49,066 bases of DNA from Microthrixaceae bacterium (GTDB taxonomy: Bacteria > Actinomycetota > Acidimicrobiia > Acidimicrobiales > Microtrichaceae). Below, in pieces: positions 33,531 to 41,897 of this stretch; the first letter of the stretch is position 1; each line of letters opens with the position of its first letter. The notes beneath the pieces are model-generated. The model saw only the letters and a list, made by a program, of their open reading frames with translations, was not told the DNA's origin and made no database searches. Made by a program: the position numbers and the translations under genes. The stretch covers positions 1-49,066 of the forward strand of contig JAHRAZ010000052.1 of assembly GCA_020027475.1 (NCBI GenBank). The letters run 5' to 3'.

Positions 33531-34360
33531 CCAACACATACGGATTCATAGGACTTGGCAACATCGGCGCCCCGATGGCCCGGCATCTCATCGACTGGCC
33601 CGACGGGCTGATGGTGTTCGACCTGCGCTCAGAAGCATTGGAACCATTCGTTGAAGCCGGTGCCACAGCAGCGACCAGTGTGTCCGAGGTCGGCACACAG
33701 TGTTCGGTGATCTCGCTGATGGTTCTCAATGACGGTCAGGTTCGCGACGTGTGTTCCCAGATATTCGCGAACGCATCCGCAGGAACCGTTGTGGCCATTC
33801 ATTCCACGATCCACCCGGAGACCGCCGTGGCGATGGCCAAGGCCGGGCACGCTCGCGGAATCGAGGTGGTGGATGCTCCAGTGAGTGGGGGGTTCATGGG
33901 TGCCCACGATGCCTCCCTCGCAGTGATGGTGGGTGGGACCGAAGAGGCATTCGCACAGGTTCAGGAGCCCTTCTCGCGGTTCGCGAACCTGGTTGTGCAC
34001 ATGGGGCCGATCGGTTCGGGAACCAAGGCCAAACTGGCTCGCAACCTGATGCACTTCGTGGCATTCACCGCGGCCGGTGAGGCCATGCGTCTGGCCGATG
34101 CCGCCGGGTTGACCGTGCAGGATCTGGCAAATGTGGTCCGGCACAGCGATTCGGTCACCGGTGGTCCCGGTTCGATCATCCTTCGCTCCAGCACCGAACC
34201 AATGACCACGGACGACGATTGGTACGAAACCCTTACACACGTGCGGGAACTCGGAGAGAAGGATCTTGTGCTGGCGCTCGAACTCGGATCCGACCTCGAT
34301 GTGGATCTGCCGCTGGCGAAGTTGGCGCTGAACCGACTTGGAACCGAACTTGGGTTCTAG
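33527..34360 (+). CDS. NAD(P)-binding oxidoreductase, 3-hydroxyisobutyrate dehydrogenase family
   Basis: A beta-hydroxyacid dehydrogenase of 277 residues. The Rossmann motif is GFIGLGNIGAPMARHL at the N-terminus, the substrate-binding motif is VDAPVSGGFMGAHDASL, and the catalytic Lys is in GSGTKAKLARNLM. The all-alpha C-terminal domain completes the fold. The family oxidises or reduces 3-hydroxyacids and related carbonyls. Its ATG overlaps the aldehyde dehydrogenase stop as ATGA. Rv0770, of the same family, lies near aldA in M. tuberculosis, so this gene probably closes the conserved sterol/P450 series. The following 165 bases hold no gene. Confidence 0.93.
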   Translation: MTNTYGFIGLGNIGAPMARHLIDWPDGLMVFDLRSEALEPFVEAGATAATSVSEVGTQCSVISLMVLNDGQVRDVCSQIFANASAGTVVAIHSTIHPETAVAMAKAGHARGIEVVDAPVSGGFMGAHDASLAVMVGGTEEAFAQVQEPFSRFANLVVHMGPIGSGTKAKLARNLMHFVAFTAAGEAMRLADAAGLTVQDLANVVRHSDSVTGGPGSIILRSSTEPMTTDDDWYETLTHVRELGEKDLVLALELGSDLDVDLPLAKLALNRLGTELGF

Positions 34361-34525
34361 GCTCGTTGCCGACAGGTCCCCAATGGGCTGTCCGCCCGAA
34401 GCGATCTCTCCCTGAAGTCTGGGTGACACGGGCTTGAATCGCTCGGCTGCCGGTGCTGTCACGGATTCGGACGCTGCTTCACAAGTCGGTTCCTCGGCTT
34501 CGATCTGACTGACAGAATCGGGCGG

Positions 34526-35272
34526 ATGCTCCTCAACGAAGTAGCCCGCACGGGGCTCCGGATCGGGTTCCGTCGATGCTTCGCACTCGCCGTGGGCGTC
34601 GTGCCCTTCGGGATCGTCTATGGGGTGGCGGTTGCCCAGAGCAGCGTGAACCCTTTTGTTGGGTACATGGCCGGCCCCCTGGTGTTTGCCGGTGCGTCGC
34701 AGATCACTCTCCTCGAACTCTACGAGTCAGATGCGGCTTGGTATGTCGCCGTTGGCACGTCCCTGATCATCAACGCCCGCCTGATCCTGTATTCGGCGGC
34801 GCTGGCACCCTCTTTCCAGGACTTTCCAAGGCGTTGGAGGCTCGGACTCGGGTACATGATGACCGACCAGGCGACCTCCCTTTCACTCGTCGAGTTCCGG
34901 AATCAACACGATCCGGTGGCCAGGAGATGGTTCTATCTCGGTGCTGCGGCCACCCTCTGGACATTCTGGCAAGCAGGAACTCTGGTGGGCGTGCTGGCGG
35001 GCACGGGCCTGCCTGACTCACTTCAGTTCGAGTTCATGATCCCGCTGATGTTCACGGCCTTGGTCGTTCCCGCTCTCAGGAACCGGCCGGCGATCCTGGC
35101 CGCGGTGGTCTCGGCACTGGTAACGGTCGGAACGGGGTTCATGCCGCCGGGAACGAACATTCTGGCGGGAGCGTTCGCCGGGATCGCGACAGGGTCCGCG
35201 CTGACATGGTGGATGGCATCGTCTGGAACCGGGGACACCGGATCCGAGGACACCGGAGTCGAGGAATCATGA
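34526..35272 (+). CDS. azlC: AzlC-family branched-chain amino acid exporter, large subunit
   Basis: An inner-membrane protein of 248 residues with about seven hydrophobic segments. The family start is clear: GFRRCFALAVGVVPFGIVYGVA, then GPLVFAGASQITLLEL, INARLILYSAALAP, and GLGYMMTDQATSLSL. AzlC with AzlD exports branched-chain amino acids or analogues. A polar tail (GTGDTGSEDTG, a small repeated motif) ends the protein. The ATG has no ribosome-binding site; CAGAAT lies seven bases before it and might be a weak -10 box of a leaderless transcript. The AzlD gene overlaps its stop by ATGA. Confidence 0.92.
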   Translation: MLLNEVARTGLRIGFRRCFALAVGVVPFGIVYGVAVAQSSVNPFVGYMAGPLVFAGASQITLLELYESDAAWYVAVGTSLIINARLILYSAALAPSFQDFPRRWRLGLGYMMTDQATSLSLVEFRNQHDPVARRWFYLGAAATLWTFWQAGTLVGVLAGTGLPDSLQFEFMIPLMFTALVVPALRNRPAILAAVVSALVTVGTGFMPPGTNILAGAFAGIATGSALTWWMASSGTGDTGSEDTGVEES

Positions 35273-35577
35273 GTTTCGGCCTCCAGGTTCTGTTGCTCGG
35301 CGCCGGCACCTACCTGTTTCGGATCTCAGTGGTTGAACTCGCGGCGGGGCGGGACATCCCTGCCCGATATGAAGCGATGCTGCAGTTGATTCCGCCGGCG
35401 GTGCTCAGTGCTCTGGTGGCAAGTTCGCTGGCACTCGAAAACGGCTCAATCCGTCCGTTCGGACCATGGTGGGTGGCCGCGGCAATCTCAACCGTCGTGG
35501 CGGCGAAGACCAGGTCAGCAGCGTGGACTCTGGCAGTCGGCATGGTCTCGGTCTGGATACTCACGGCGCTCTGGTGA
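35269..35577 (+). CDS. azlD: AzlD-family branched-chain amino acid exporter, small subunit
   Basis: A small membrane protein of 102 residues with four hydrophobic segments. It has the AzlD landmarks GAGTYLFRISVVEL, a short loop, LIPPAVLSALVAS and a C-terminal WTLAVGMVSVWILTAL helix. It works as a partner of AzlC. Its ATG overlaps the azlC stop, and GAGG lies six bases before it, so the two subunits are translated together. No regulator such as AzlB/Lrp is next to it. Confidence 0.92.
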   Translation: MSFGLQVLLLGAGTYLFRISVVELAAGRDIPARYEAMLQLIPPAVLSALVASSLALENGSIRPFGPWWVAAAISTVVAAKTRSAAWTLAVGMVSVWILTALW

Positions 35578-35616
35578 GCTCACACCTCGCCGGGGCGCGC
35601 CGAGGGAGCCCGGCAG

Positions 35617-35622
35617 TATCCT
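35617..35622 (+). promoter_or_regulatory. -10 box of a leaderless promoter (alpha-mannosidase)
   Basis: TATCCT ends seven bases (GCTGTCA) before the GTG at 35630. There is no Shine-Dalgarno sequence. It decides the start against the frame that stays open further upstream through azlD. Confidence 0.5.
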
Positions 35623-35629
35623 GCTGTCA

Positions 35630-38600
35630 GTGCACGACAACGCAACGATCCTCGAAAACCGCCTTCGACGCGAACTGAACGAGCACATCCGCCCGGCGGC
35701 GATCTCCGCCCGCCACACCTTGGGAGTTAAGGCGCATCACCTCAGCGGGGAACCAATCCCGGTATCGGATCTCCCGCCAACTGGGTTCGAACCAATCTCG
35801 CCCGGAACACCCTGGGGCACACCCTGGGGCACTACCTGGTTCAGTATCGACACCGAGATTCCAGCTCAGCTCGATCAGGACCGGACCGAGTTGCTGGTGG
35901 ATCTGGGGTTCACAGGTTCAGGACCGGGATTCCAGGCCGAAGGTGCCATCTATCGCAATGGACAGATCGTTTGCGGAGTTCATCCGCGAAGACGTTCCAT
36001 ACCGCTCCCCCAACTCACCACGGGTGATCCGAAGTCCGGTGGAAGCCACCTGGATCTACTGGTGGAGGCCGCGGCGAATCCAGACATCTCGACCAATTTC
36101 CGTCCCAGCCGGCTGGGTTCGCGCCCAACTGGTGGAACAGATCTTCTCTACACGTTCGGCGGAATCCACCTGATCGAGTACCACAGCGATGTCCGGGCGC
36201 TGGCGTTCGAACTGTCCACGCTGATGATGGTGATGAACACCCTTGCCGTGGATCACCCTCGGAGCCAACGGATTCGTTTCCTGATAGGCAGGGCCCTCAA
36301 TTCGCTGGATCTAAGAGATGTGCCCGGCACGGCGAGCCTCGCCCGTCCATTCATCAGCGAAGCATTCGCTCCCGGTGCCTGCGATGCGGCGCACCGGACA
36401 ACTGCTGTGGGCCACGCCCACATCGACACCGCATGGTTGTGGCCGCTGCGGGAAGCCCGCCGAAAGTGTGCGAGAACTTTTTCGAACAGCCTGCAACTCA
36501 TGGCGGAGCGAAGCGACTACCGGTTCACCTGCTCCCAGGCGGTTCAATACTCCTGGATCCAGCAGGATCATCCCGAATTGTTTGCTGCCATGCAGGAGAA
36601 GGCGCGCGAAGGGCAATGGGTGCCGGTGGGTGGCATGTGGGTGGAAGCAGACATGAACCTGCCGTCCGGTGAGTCCCTCCTGCGCCAATTCATCCATGGA
36701 CAGCGGTACTTCGAGTCCAACTTCGGTGCGAAGTGCACCGAAGTCTGGATTCCGGATGTGTTCGGCTATCCCGGCTCATTGCCCCAGATATTCCGGGCTG
36801 CAGGCTGCGAACGATTCGTTACCCAGAAACTGAGCTGGAACGACCGGAATCGGTTTCCACACCACAGCTTCGTATGGGAGGGCATCGACGGAAGCACCGT
36901 CCTCACCCACTTCCCTCCAGTGGACACTTACAACGCCGAGATCGTGCCGGGCGAGATGAAACACGCCGTGGATACGTTCTCCGAGCATGCGTGGTCGGAT
37001 CATTCCCTGATGCCATTCGGTTTCGGCGACGGCGGAGGTGGCCCGTCGCCCGAAATGATGGATCGTTTCGACCTGCTTGCCGACCTTGACGGCATGCCGA
37101 AAATGACCATGGGTTCCGCATCCGAGTTCTTCGATCTTCTCGAATCCGAGGTCGCGGGGATCGAACCACCCATATGGCGCGGGGAGCTCTACTTCGAGAT
37201 GCACCGCGGCACCTACACCTCGCAGGCACGCACGAAGGTCGGCAACAGGGTCTGCGAGAATCTGCTGCGCGAAGCAGAACTGTGGCTTGCCATCCTGTCG
37301 GTGGCACAGAAATCGGTCGCAGAGAACTCAACGACACAGAACACGGTCGACCCCTCGCGGATCGGCGACGCCATGACGACTCTCGATGCGTTGTGGAAGC
37401 GGCTCCTGGTACATCAATTCCACGACATCATTCCCGGTTCCTCCATCGCATGGGTGCATGAGGACACCGAACGGGAACACACGGAAATCGCAGCCGCAAC
37501 AGAATCCTTGATCACGCTCACCCTGGACTCCCTTCGCACCAGTGCTCCCGTGGTGGCAAGCCCCCGCTCGCACCCCGGCGCCGAGGTGGTCACCACCGAT
37601 GGCGACGTGATCGGCCATGGGACAACCCAGAGACTCACCGACGGGCGGACCGCCTTCTACTGCGGAGTCAGCGGCCTCGGATTGTCTCCCGCACTCGCTC
37701 TGGCCTGTGAGGACCACGTCGAGGTGAACCAACGCCGCCTGAGCAACCAATTGGTGACCGCCATCCTCGACGACTTCGGCAACTTGGTGAGTCTCCTGGA
37801 TCGGCGAGACGACAGAGAGGTGATCCCCGCCGATCGAGCAGTTCATCTGAACATTGCGCCGGATCACCCCGTGGAGTTCGATGCCTGGAATCTGGAGCAA
37901 TGGACAGCAGGCCTTGCGGTGCCGCTCTCCCGCCCGGAGTCAATCGAAATCCTCGAGCAGGGTCCCCTGAGGGGATCAATCCGGGTGGTTCGAGCCTTCG
38001 GTGATTCTCGCCTGATCCAGACCTACGTTCTCAACGCAGGCAGCGCCCGGCTCGACATTCAACTCGAGATCGACTGGCACGAATCCGAGAAACTGCTGGC
38101 ACTCGAGGTACCTCTCGACCTCCGTTCGAACACGGCGGAGTGTGAGATCCAGTTCGGCCACGAAAGCAGACCCACACATGGCAACACCTCCTGGGACGAT
38201 GCCAAGTTCGAGGTCTGCGCTCACCGCTGGGTCGACATCACTGAGCCGGACTTTGGTGTGGCGGTGCTCAACAACGGGCGCTACGGACATCAGGTCCAGT
38301 CAAGTGGAATTCCGGGTGACCACAGCCGGATCCGTGTCTCACTCCTGCGGGCGCCTCTGTATCCCGACCCATCAGCGGATCAGGGACATCACGAGGTCAC
38401 GATCAGTCTGCTTCCGCACGGGCCCGGCCTGGAAGCGGTGCTCGGTGCTGCTGAGGCCCTCAACATGGAACTCCGGGTGATCCCACCTGCGGACTCTGAG
38501 GCAGAACGGCGCACCAGCAGTGAAATGGCTGAACCGCTCGTGCGGGTCAAAGACGAAAATGTTGCAGTGTCCGCACTGAAGCCCGCTGACGACGGCTCGG

Positions 38601-38818
38601 GTGATGTCATCTTGCGAATCTACGAGGCGTGTGGACGTCGAACAGACTGCGCGATCGTCCTGAACCCGGACATCGTGAGTGCAGAGATCGTTGACATCTA
38701 CGAGGATCCGATGGCAGATGCCGAGGAAGCCTCACTTGTGGTGTCGTCAGATCAGGGCCAGGTCACCATGAGGCTGCGTCCGTTCCAGCTGATCACCCTC
38801 CGACTGCACAGGGCGTGA
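35630..38818 (+). CDS. GH38 alpha-mannosidase
   Basis: This 1062-residue glycoside hydrolase cleaves alpha-mannosidic bonds using a zinc-assisted retaining mechanism. The zinc site begins with GHAHIDTAWLWPLREA (His264, Asp266); the nucleophile Asp376 is in VWIPDVFGYPGSLPQI; LSWNDRNRFPHHSF and VHQFHDIIPGSSIAWVHED give the remaining family landmarks, the last with further zinc ligands. The C-terminal half is beta-sandwich. No signal peptide is seen, so it is cytosolic, as expected for turnover of mannose-containing glycans inside the cell. Residues 58-70 carry a GTPW repeat from a 12-bp tandem duplication (35807-35830). The GTG start is supported by the leaderless -10 box. Confidence 0.95.
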   Translation: MHDNATILENRLRRELNEHIRPAAISARHTLGVKAHHLSGEPIPVSDLPPTGFEPISPGTPWGTPWGTTWFSIDTEIPAQLDQDRTELLVDLGFTGSGPGFQAEGAIYRNGQIVCGVHPRRRSIPLPQLTTGDPKSGGSHLDLLVEAAANPDISTNFRPSRLGSRPTGGTDLLYTFGGIHLIEYHSDVRALAFELSTLMMVMNTLAVDHPRSQRIRFLIGRALNSLDLRDVPGTASLARPFISEAFAPGACDAAHRTTAVGHAHIDTAWLWPLREARRKCARTFSNSLQLMAERSDYRFTCSQAVQYSWIQQDHPELFAAMQEKAREGQWVPVGGMWVEADMNLPSGESLLRQFIHGQRYFESNFGAKCTEVWIPDVFGYPGSLPQIFRAAGCERFVTQKLSWNDRNRFPHHSFVWEGIDGSTVLTHFPPVDTYNAEIVPGEMKHAVDTFSEHAWSDHSLMPFGFGDGGGGPSPEMMDRFDLLADLDGMPKMTMGSASEFFDLLESEVAGIEPPIWRGELYFEMHRGTYTSQARTKVGNRVCENLLREAELWLAILSVAQKSVAENSTTQNTVDPSRIGDAMTTLDALWKRLLVHQFHDIIPGSSIAWVHEDTEREHTEIAAATESLITLTLDSLRTSAPVVASPRSHPGAEVVTTDGDVIGHGTTQRLTDGRTAFYCGVSGLGLSPALALACEDHVEVNQRRLSNQLVTAILDDFGNLVSLLDRRDDREVIPADRAVHLNIAPDHPVEFDAWNLEQWTAGLAVPLSRPESIEILEQGPLRGSIRVVRAFGDSRLIQTYVLNAGSARLDIQLEIDWHESEKLLALEVPLDLRSNTAECEIQFGHESRPTHGNTSWDDAKFEVCAHRWVDITEPDFGVAVLNNGRYGHQVQSSGIPGDHSRIRVSLLRAPLYPDPSADQGHHEVTISLLPHGPGLEAVLGAAEALNMELRVIPPADSEAERRTSSEMAEPLVRVKDENVAVSALKPADDGSGDVILRIYEACGRRTDCAIVLNPDIVSAEIVDIYEDPMADAEEASLVVSSDQGQVTMRLRPFQLITLRLHRA
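35807..35830. repeat. 12-bp tandem duplication in the alpha-mannosidase gene
   Basis: Two exact copies of ACACCCTGGGGC encode the repeated GTPW motif near residue 60 of the alpha-mannosidase. In-frame, so the protein is only lengthened by four residues. Confidence 0.85.
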
Positions 38819-38872
38819 CCGGCGTACTCCTCGGCTCCTGAGCGACTCCCGGCCGGCAAGCCTGAGTGGTTC

Positions 38873-39214
38873 TCAGTACGCAGGTGGCGGCGGTGTCGCG
38901 GGGGGATAACCGCCGGTAGGCCCCTGATTCTGCTGAGCGTAGTAGTAGGTCCGGCTCCGACCGGCACCGAAGAACGACATCAGATCGATCAGGAACGCGA
39001 AAACCACGAGCGCCACACCAAGTCCCGTTGGTCCGCCGGGTTCCCAGACCGCCGCGTAGGCAAGGGTGGTCCACGGGAGAAACAGAAAGCCGATGAACGG
39101 CAACCAGAAGGAGTCATAGACAACCGACATCCTGTCGCTGAACAGCCAGACCGCGAAGATGGCCAGTCTTGGTGAAATGACGGCGAACAGTGCAACGAGA
39201 CAACCACAACCCAT
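38873..39214 (-). CDS. small membrane protein with proline-rich tail
   Basis: A 113-residue protein of unknown function. It begins MGCGCLVALFAVISPRLAIFAVWLF, continues with the hydrophobic segments WLPFIGFLFLPWTTLAYAAVW and GLGVALVVFAFLIDLMSFF, and ends in a soluble Gly/Pro/Tyr-rich tail (GGYPPATPPPPAY). Three membrane helices with a cytoplasmic tail are likely. It resembles small uncharacterised actinobacterial membrane proteins that often start MGCG. ATG 39214 is backed by a TAGGGT box six bases upstream. It is convergent with the alpha-mannosidase gene, with 54 bases between the stops. Confidence 0.8.
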   Translation of the reverse strand: MGCGCLVALFAVISPRLAIFAVWLFSDRMSVVYDSFWLPFIGFLFLPWTTLAYAAVWEPGGPTGLGVALVVFAFLIDLMSFFGAGRSRTYYYAQQNQGPTGGYPPATPPPPAY

Positions 39215-39220
39215 CCGCGG

Positions 39221-39226
39221 ACCCTA
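39221..39226 (-). promoter_or_regulatory. -10 box of a leaderless promoter (small membrane protein)
   Basis: TAGGGT on the minus strand ends six bases (CCGCGG) before the ATG at 39214, with no ribosome-binding site. Confidence 0.5.
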
Positions 39227-39333
39227 CCCCGCTCCGCGCCGAGGTTGATCGTTTTGTGAGGTTCGCGCTGTTCCCCGGTCCCCAGAATGCCGGCGATGGG
39301 CAGACCGGGGATCCGGATCTGATCCGGTCCTGA

Positions 39334-40509
39334 TCAGGGGCGACCGAGCAGTGAGTCGAAATCGCCGGCCACCTCATAGGTCACCCCGGCTGGTGTCCCC
39401 AGCGGCCCCACGCCCCCTCGTTGTGAACTGAAGTAGAGCCTGGATCCATCGGGGCTGAAACAGGGTCCGGTGATTTCACTCTGATCATTGCCGAGGATCT
39501 GAACGATTGACTCCAGGGACAGATCAGGTCGAACCATGACGACTTGCATGTCATCGCCGTCCTCGGCCACCAGCAGTGACCCGGAGGCTTCGTCGAGCCA
39601 GAGGTTGTCGAGTCCGTCCAGGATCGTTCCACCTCCGGCCTGCAGATGAACATCGACCAGTGATGTTGCGAGGGAGTAGTGCCAGATCCGGCTGTCACCC
39701 TTCGTGGTGAACCAGAGGTCATCACCTTGGGTGTCGACGCCTTCTCCTCCGTCGAAGATCGTCATCGACGGCACCTGATACCGCGCCAAGGTTCCGATGG
39801 AGCTTGGATTCGGCAGTTCAACCCAGGTGAGCGGTCCGGGCGCGGTGCCCGTCGCAACTTCCAGCAGGCCGCGAGACAAGTCCCCGGGGGTGTCCGGTGT
39901 GAAGCGATAGAAACCACCGTCGGGTCGATCTTCGGTGAGGTAAATGCGATCATCCGCGCCAACCGCCGCTGCCTCGTGCGCAAATGCACCGAGGGCGGGC
40001 CTCGCCACGGCTTTGTTGGTCCCGGTGGGATCACATTCGAACACGCGGCCGCCGTCGAACTCCTCACAGCTGAGCCAGGTGCCCCAGGCGGTGGCGCCAC
40101 CGGCACAGTTCAGTGACGTGTGTCCCAGGATCTTTTCGGCCCCCACAACAGTCCCGTCAGGGGCGAAACGGATCGATGAGACTCCTCCGGATCCGCCCGG
40201 GACCTCATGGTTCACCACGAGATACCAACCACCTGCGACATCAGTGTCGACGAACGTGGCTGCACCATCGGGGAAGATCCCGAACTGGAAACCCGTTCCG
40301 GGCACCATCTCGTTGCCACGTGCGATCACCCGGGCTCCGAAGCCGGGCATGACCTTGATCGCTCCGCTGACTCCGTCGAGCGTCTGACCGGCTCCGCTGT
40401 AGGGAGGCACACAGGAAGCCGCCGCCACCCCGATGGCCATCATCCCAGCGGCTCCACTCCACTTCAATAATGCGCGCCGACTGACTCGTTGACCTGCCCC
40501 CTGCATCAT
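39334..40509 (-). CDS. Tat-exported DUF839/PhoX-like protein
   Basis: The protein of 391 residues has a twin-arginine signal: QRVSRRALLKWSGAAGMMAIGVAAASC, of which SRRALLK is the Tat motif and AAASC a possible lipobox, so it may be a Tat-exported lipoprotein. The mature part has the beta-propeller-like DUF839/PhoX pattern: YLVVNHEVPGGSGG, SLNCAGGATAWGTWLSCEE, GAFAHEAAAVGADDRIYLTED, and LWLDEASGSLLVAEDGDD near the end. PhoX enzymes are metal-dependent alkaline phosphatases, but many DUF839 members are untested. Start ATG 40509 rests on the Tat signal and on a TACGAT box seven bases upstream. It is divergent from the MFS gene. Confidence 0.88.
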   Translation of the reverse strand: MMQGAGQRVSRRALLKWSGAAGMMAIGVAAASCVPPYSGAGQTLDGVSGAIKVMPGFGARVIARGNEMVPGTGFQFGIFPDGAATFVDTDVAGGWYLVVNHEVPGGSGGVSSIRFAPDGTVVGAEKILGHTSLNCAGGATAWGTWLSCEEFDGGRVFECDPTGTNKAVARPALGAFAHEAAAVGADDRIYLTEDRPDGGFYRFTPDTPGDLSRGLLEVATGTAPGPLTWVELPNPSSIGTLARYQVPSMTIFDGGEGVDTQGDDLWFTTKGDSRIWHYSLATSLVDVHLQAGGGTILDGLDNLWLDEASGSLLVAEDGDDMQVVMVRPDLSLESIVQILGNDQSEITGPCFSPDGSRLYFSSQRGGVGPLGTPAGVTYEVAGDFDSLLGRP

Positions 40510-40516
40510 GCGCCAG

Positions 40517-40522
40517 ATCGTA
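40517..40522 (-). promoter_or_regulatory. -10 box of a leaderless promoter (DUF839/PhoX-like gene)
   Basis: TACGAT on the minus strand ends seven bases (CTGGCGC) before ATG 40509. No ribosome-binding site is present. Confidence 0.5.
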
Positions 40523-40525
40523 TCG

Positions 40526-40553
40526 GAGGTCACCTCGTGCAGCGAGGTCACCT
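40526..40553. promoter_or_regulatory. direct repeat, candidate regulator site between DUF839 and MFS genes
   Basis: GAGGTCACCT occurs at 40526-40535 and again at 40544-40553, 18 bp apart. It covers the -35 zone of the DUF839 promoter. The binding protein is unknown. Confidence 0.35.
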
Positions 40554-40608
40554 TCCCCGGCAGTGACAGCCGGACTGCATTCGAGTTCCAGCGCTCCGGG
40601 AGTGGCTG

Positions 40609-40614
40609 TAGCGT
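40609..40614 (+). promoter_or_regulatory. -10 box of a leaderless promoter (MFS transporter)
   Basis: TAGCGT ends eight bases (CAGCACAA) before the GTG at 40623; no ribosome-binding site. Confidence 0.45.
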
Positions 40615-40622
40615 CAGCACAA

Positions 40623-41870
40623 GTGACGTCCGATCAGACAACGACGAATTGGCCGGGCCGACGTCCGCCTGCGCTGCTGATCTATGCCGTCACGCTCACG
40701 GGGATCACGGCAAATACACTCGTCTCGCCGGTCCTGCCCGACCTCGTCGCCTCATTCGGTCGACCCGATTCGTCAGCAGGATTGGTCGTGGCAGCCGCCT
40801 CCATACCCGGCTTCATTGCCGCACCGGTCATCGGAGTGGCGGCGGACCGTATCGGTCGCAAACGGGTACTCGTCCCCTGCCTCGTGTTGTTCGGCGCCAT
40901 GAGTGCGGTGCTGGTGACGGCGCAGGCCTTCTGGGTGGTTGTCCTCGCAAGGTTCCTGATGGGCATCGGATCGGCCGGACTGATCAACCTCGCCGTGGTG
41001 ATGATCGGCGATCACTGGCATGGTGAAGCGCGCGTCCGCCAGGTCGGCCGCAATGCAGCGGTACTGACCTCATCGCTGGCAGTACTCCCGATGATCTCCG
41101 GACTGCTCGCTTCTCTGAACGGATGGCGGCTGGCCCTGTCACCGTCGATTCTGGCTCTGGTGACAGCCGCATTTGCCTACCGACTCCTCGATGACGTCAG
41201 ACCGGACACCGACCGTCGCCTCAGCGACCAGTTGAGGGATTCAGCGCGCATACTTCGGTCTCCGGTGATCGCCGCCACCATGGCATCCGGATTCCTCATC
41301 TTCGTGATGATTTTCGGGCTGTTCCTCACGACACTGCCCGTTCACCTCAAGTCGGAGTTCGGCCTCGAGGCCGCATCCCGTGGACTCATGCTCGCCCTGC
41401 CGTCCATCACTTCAACGGTCATTGCGCTCAACATCGCTTCTCTACGGAGGCGTTTCGGACTGCGCTGGTTGCTCGTGGCGGGTGCCGGACTGTTCGGTGT
41501 GGCACTTCTGGTCGCCGGATGGGCTGCCGCGATCTGGGGAGTGGCTCTTGGAATGCTCGTGTACGGGGTTGCGGAGGGATTCACGGTTCCCTCGCTTCAG
41601 GAAGCAACTGCGGCAAGGGCACCGGCCGATCAACGCGGAACGGTGTTGGCGGTCTGGGTGTCGGCCGTACGATTGGGACAAGCCGTGGGACCGCTTCTAT
41701 TTTCATGGCTGTTCGCATTGGTCGGAACGGGGCCAGCCTTGATGATCGGTGCCGGGTTGAGCATCCCGCTCATGGCACTGCACGGCTTCACTTCAGTCGG
41801 ATCCGAGCCGCTGGAACTCGAGGATTTCGATCGAGGACGGCCGTCCGATTCCTCCGGGGCGCTCGAATAG
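40623..41870 (+). CDS. MFS transporter, 12-helix drug/metabolite exporter type
   Basis: The protein of 415 residues has about twelve membrane helices. The A motif between helices 2 and 3 reads GVAADRIGRKRVLVP, and helix 1 begins PPALLIYAVTLTGITAN. Helix 4-5 has GIGSAGLINLAVVMIGD, and the C-terminal half has GVAEGFTVPSLQEATAARAP. This matches DHA1-type exporters; substrate unknown. The start is GTG 40623 by the leaderless -10 box; GTG 40602 and ATG 40563 in frame would add polar residues of no known use. It is followed by the ABC transporter genes after 27 bases and may be co-transcribed with them. Confidence 0.88.
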   Translation: MTSDQTTTNWPGRRPPALLIYAVTLTGITANTLVSPVLPDLVASFGRPDSSAGLVVAAASIPGFIAAPVIGVAADRIGRKRVLVPCLVLFGAMSAVLVTAQAFWVVVLARFLMGIGSAGLINLAVVMIGDHWHGEARVRQVGRNAAVLTSSLAVLPMISGLLASLNGWRLALSPSILALVTAAFAYRLLDDVRPDTDRRLSDQLRDSARILRSPVIAATMASGFLIFVMIFGLFLTTLPVHLKSEFGLEAASRGLMLALPSITSTVIALNIASLRRRFGLRWLLVAGAGLFGVALLVAGWAAAIWGVALGMLVYGVAEGFTVPSLQEATAARAPADQRGTVLAVWVSAVRLGQAVGPLLFSWLFALVGTGPALMIGAGLSIPLMALHGFTSVGSEPLELEDFDRGRPSDSSGALE

Positions 41871-41897
41871 GATTCATCCAGATCGAGGAGGCTCACC

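Noticed and set aside
27116-34360. Horizontally acquired island
   Set aside because: No flanking repeats, integrase or transposase, and base composition looks like that of the neighbours by eye; transfer cannot be supported from this window.
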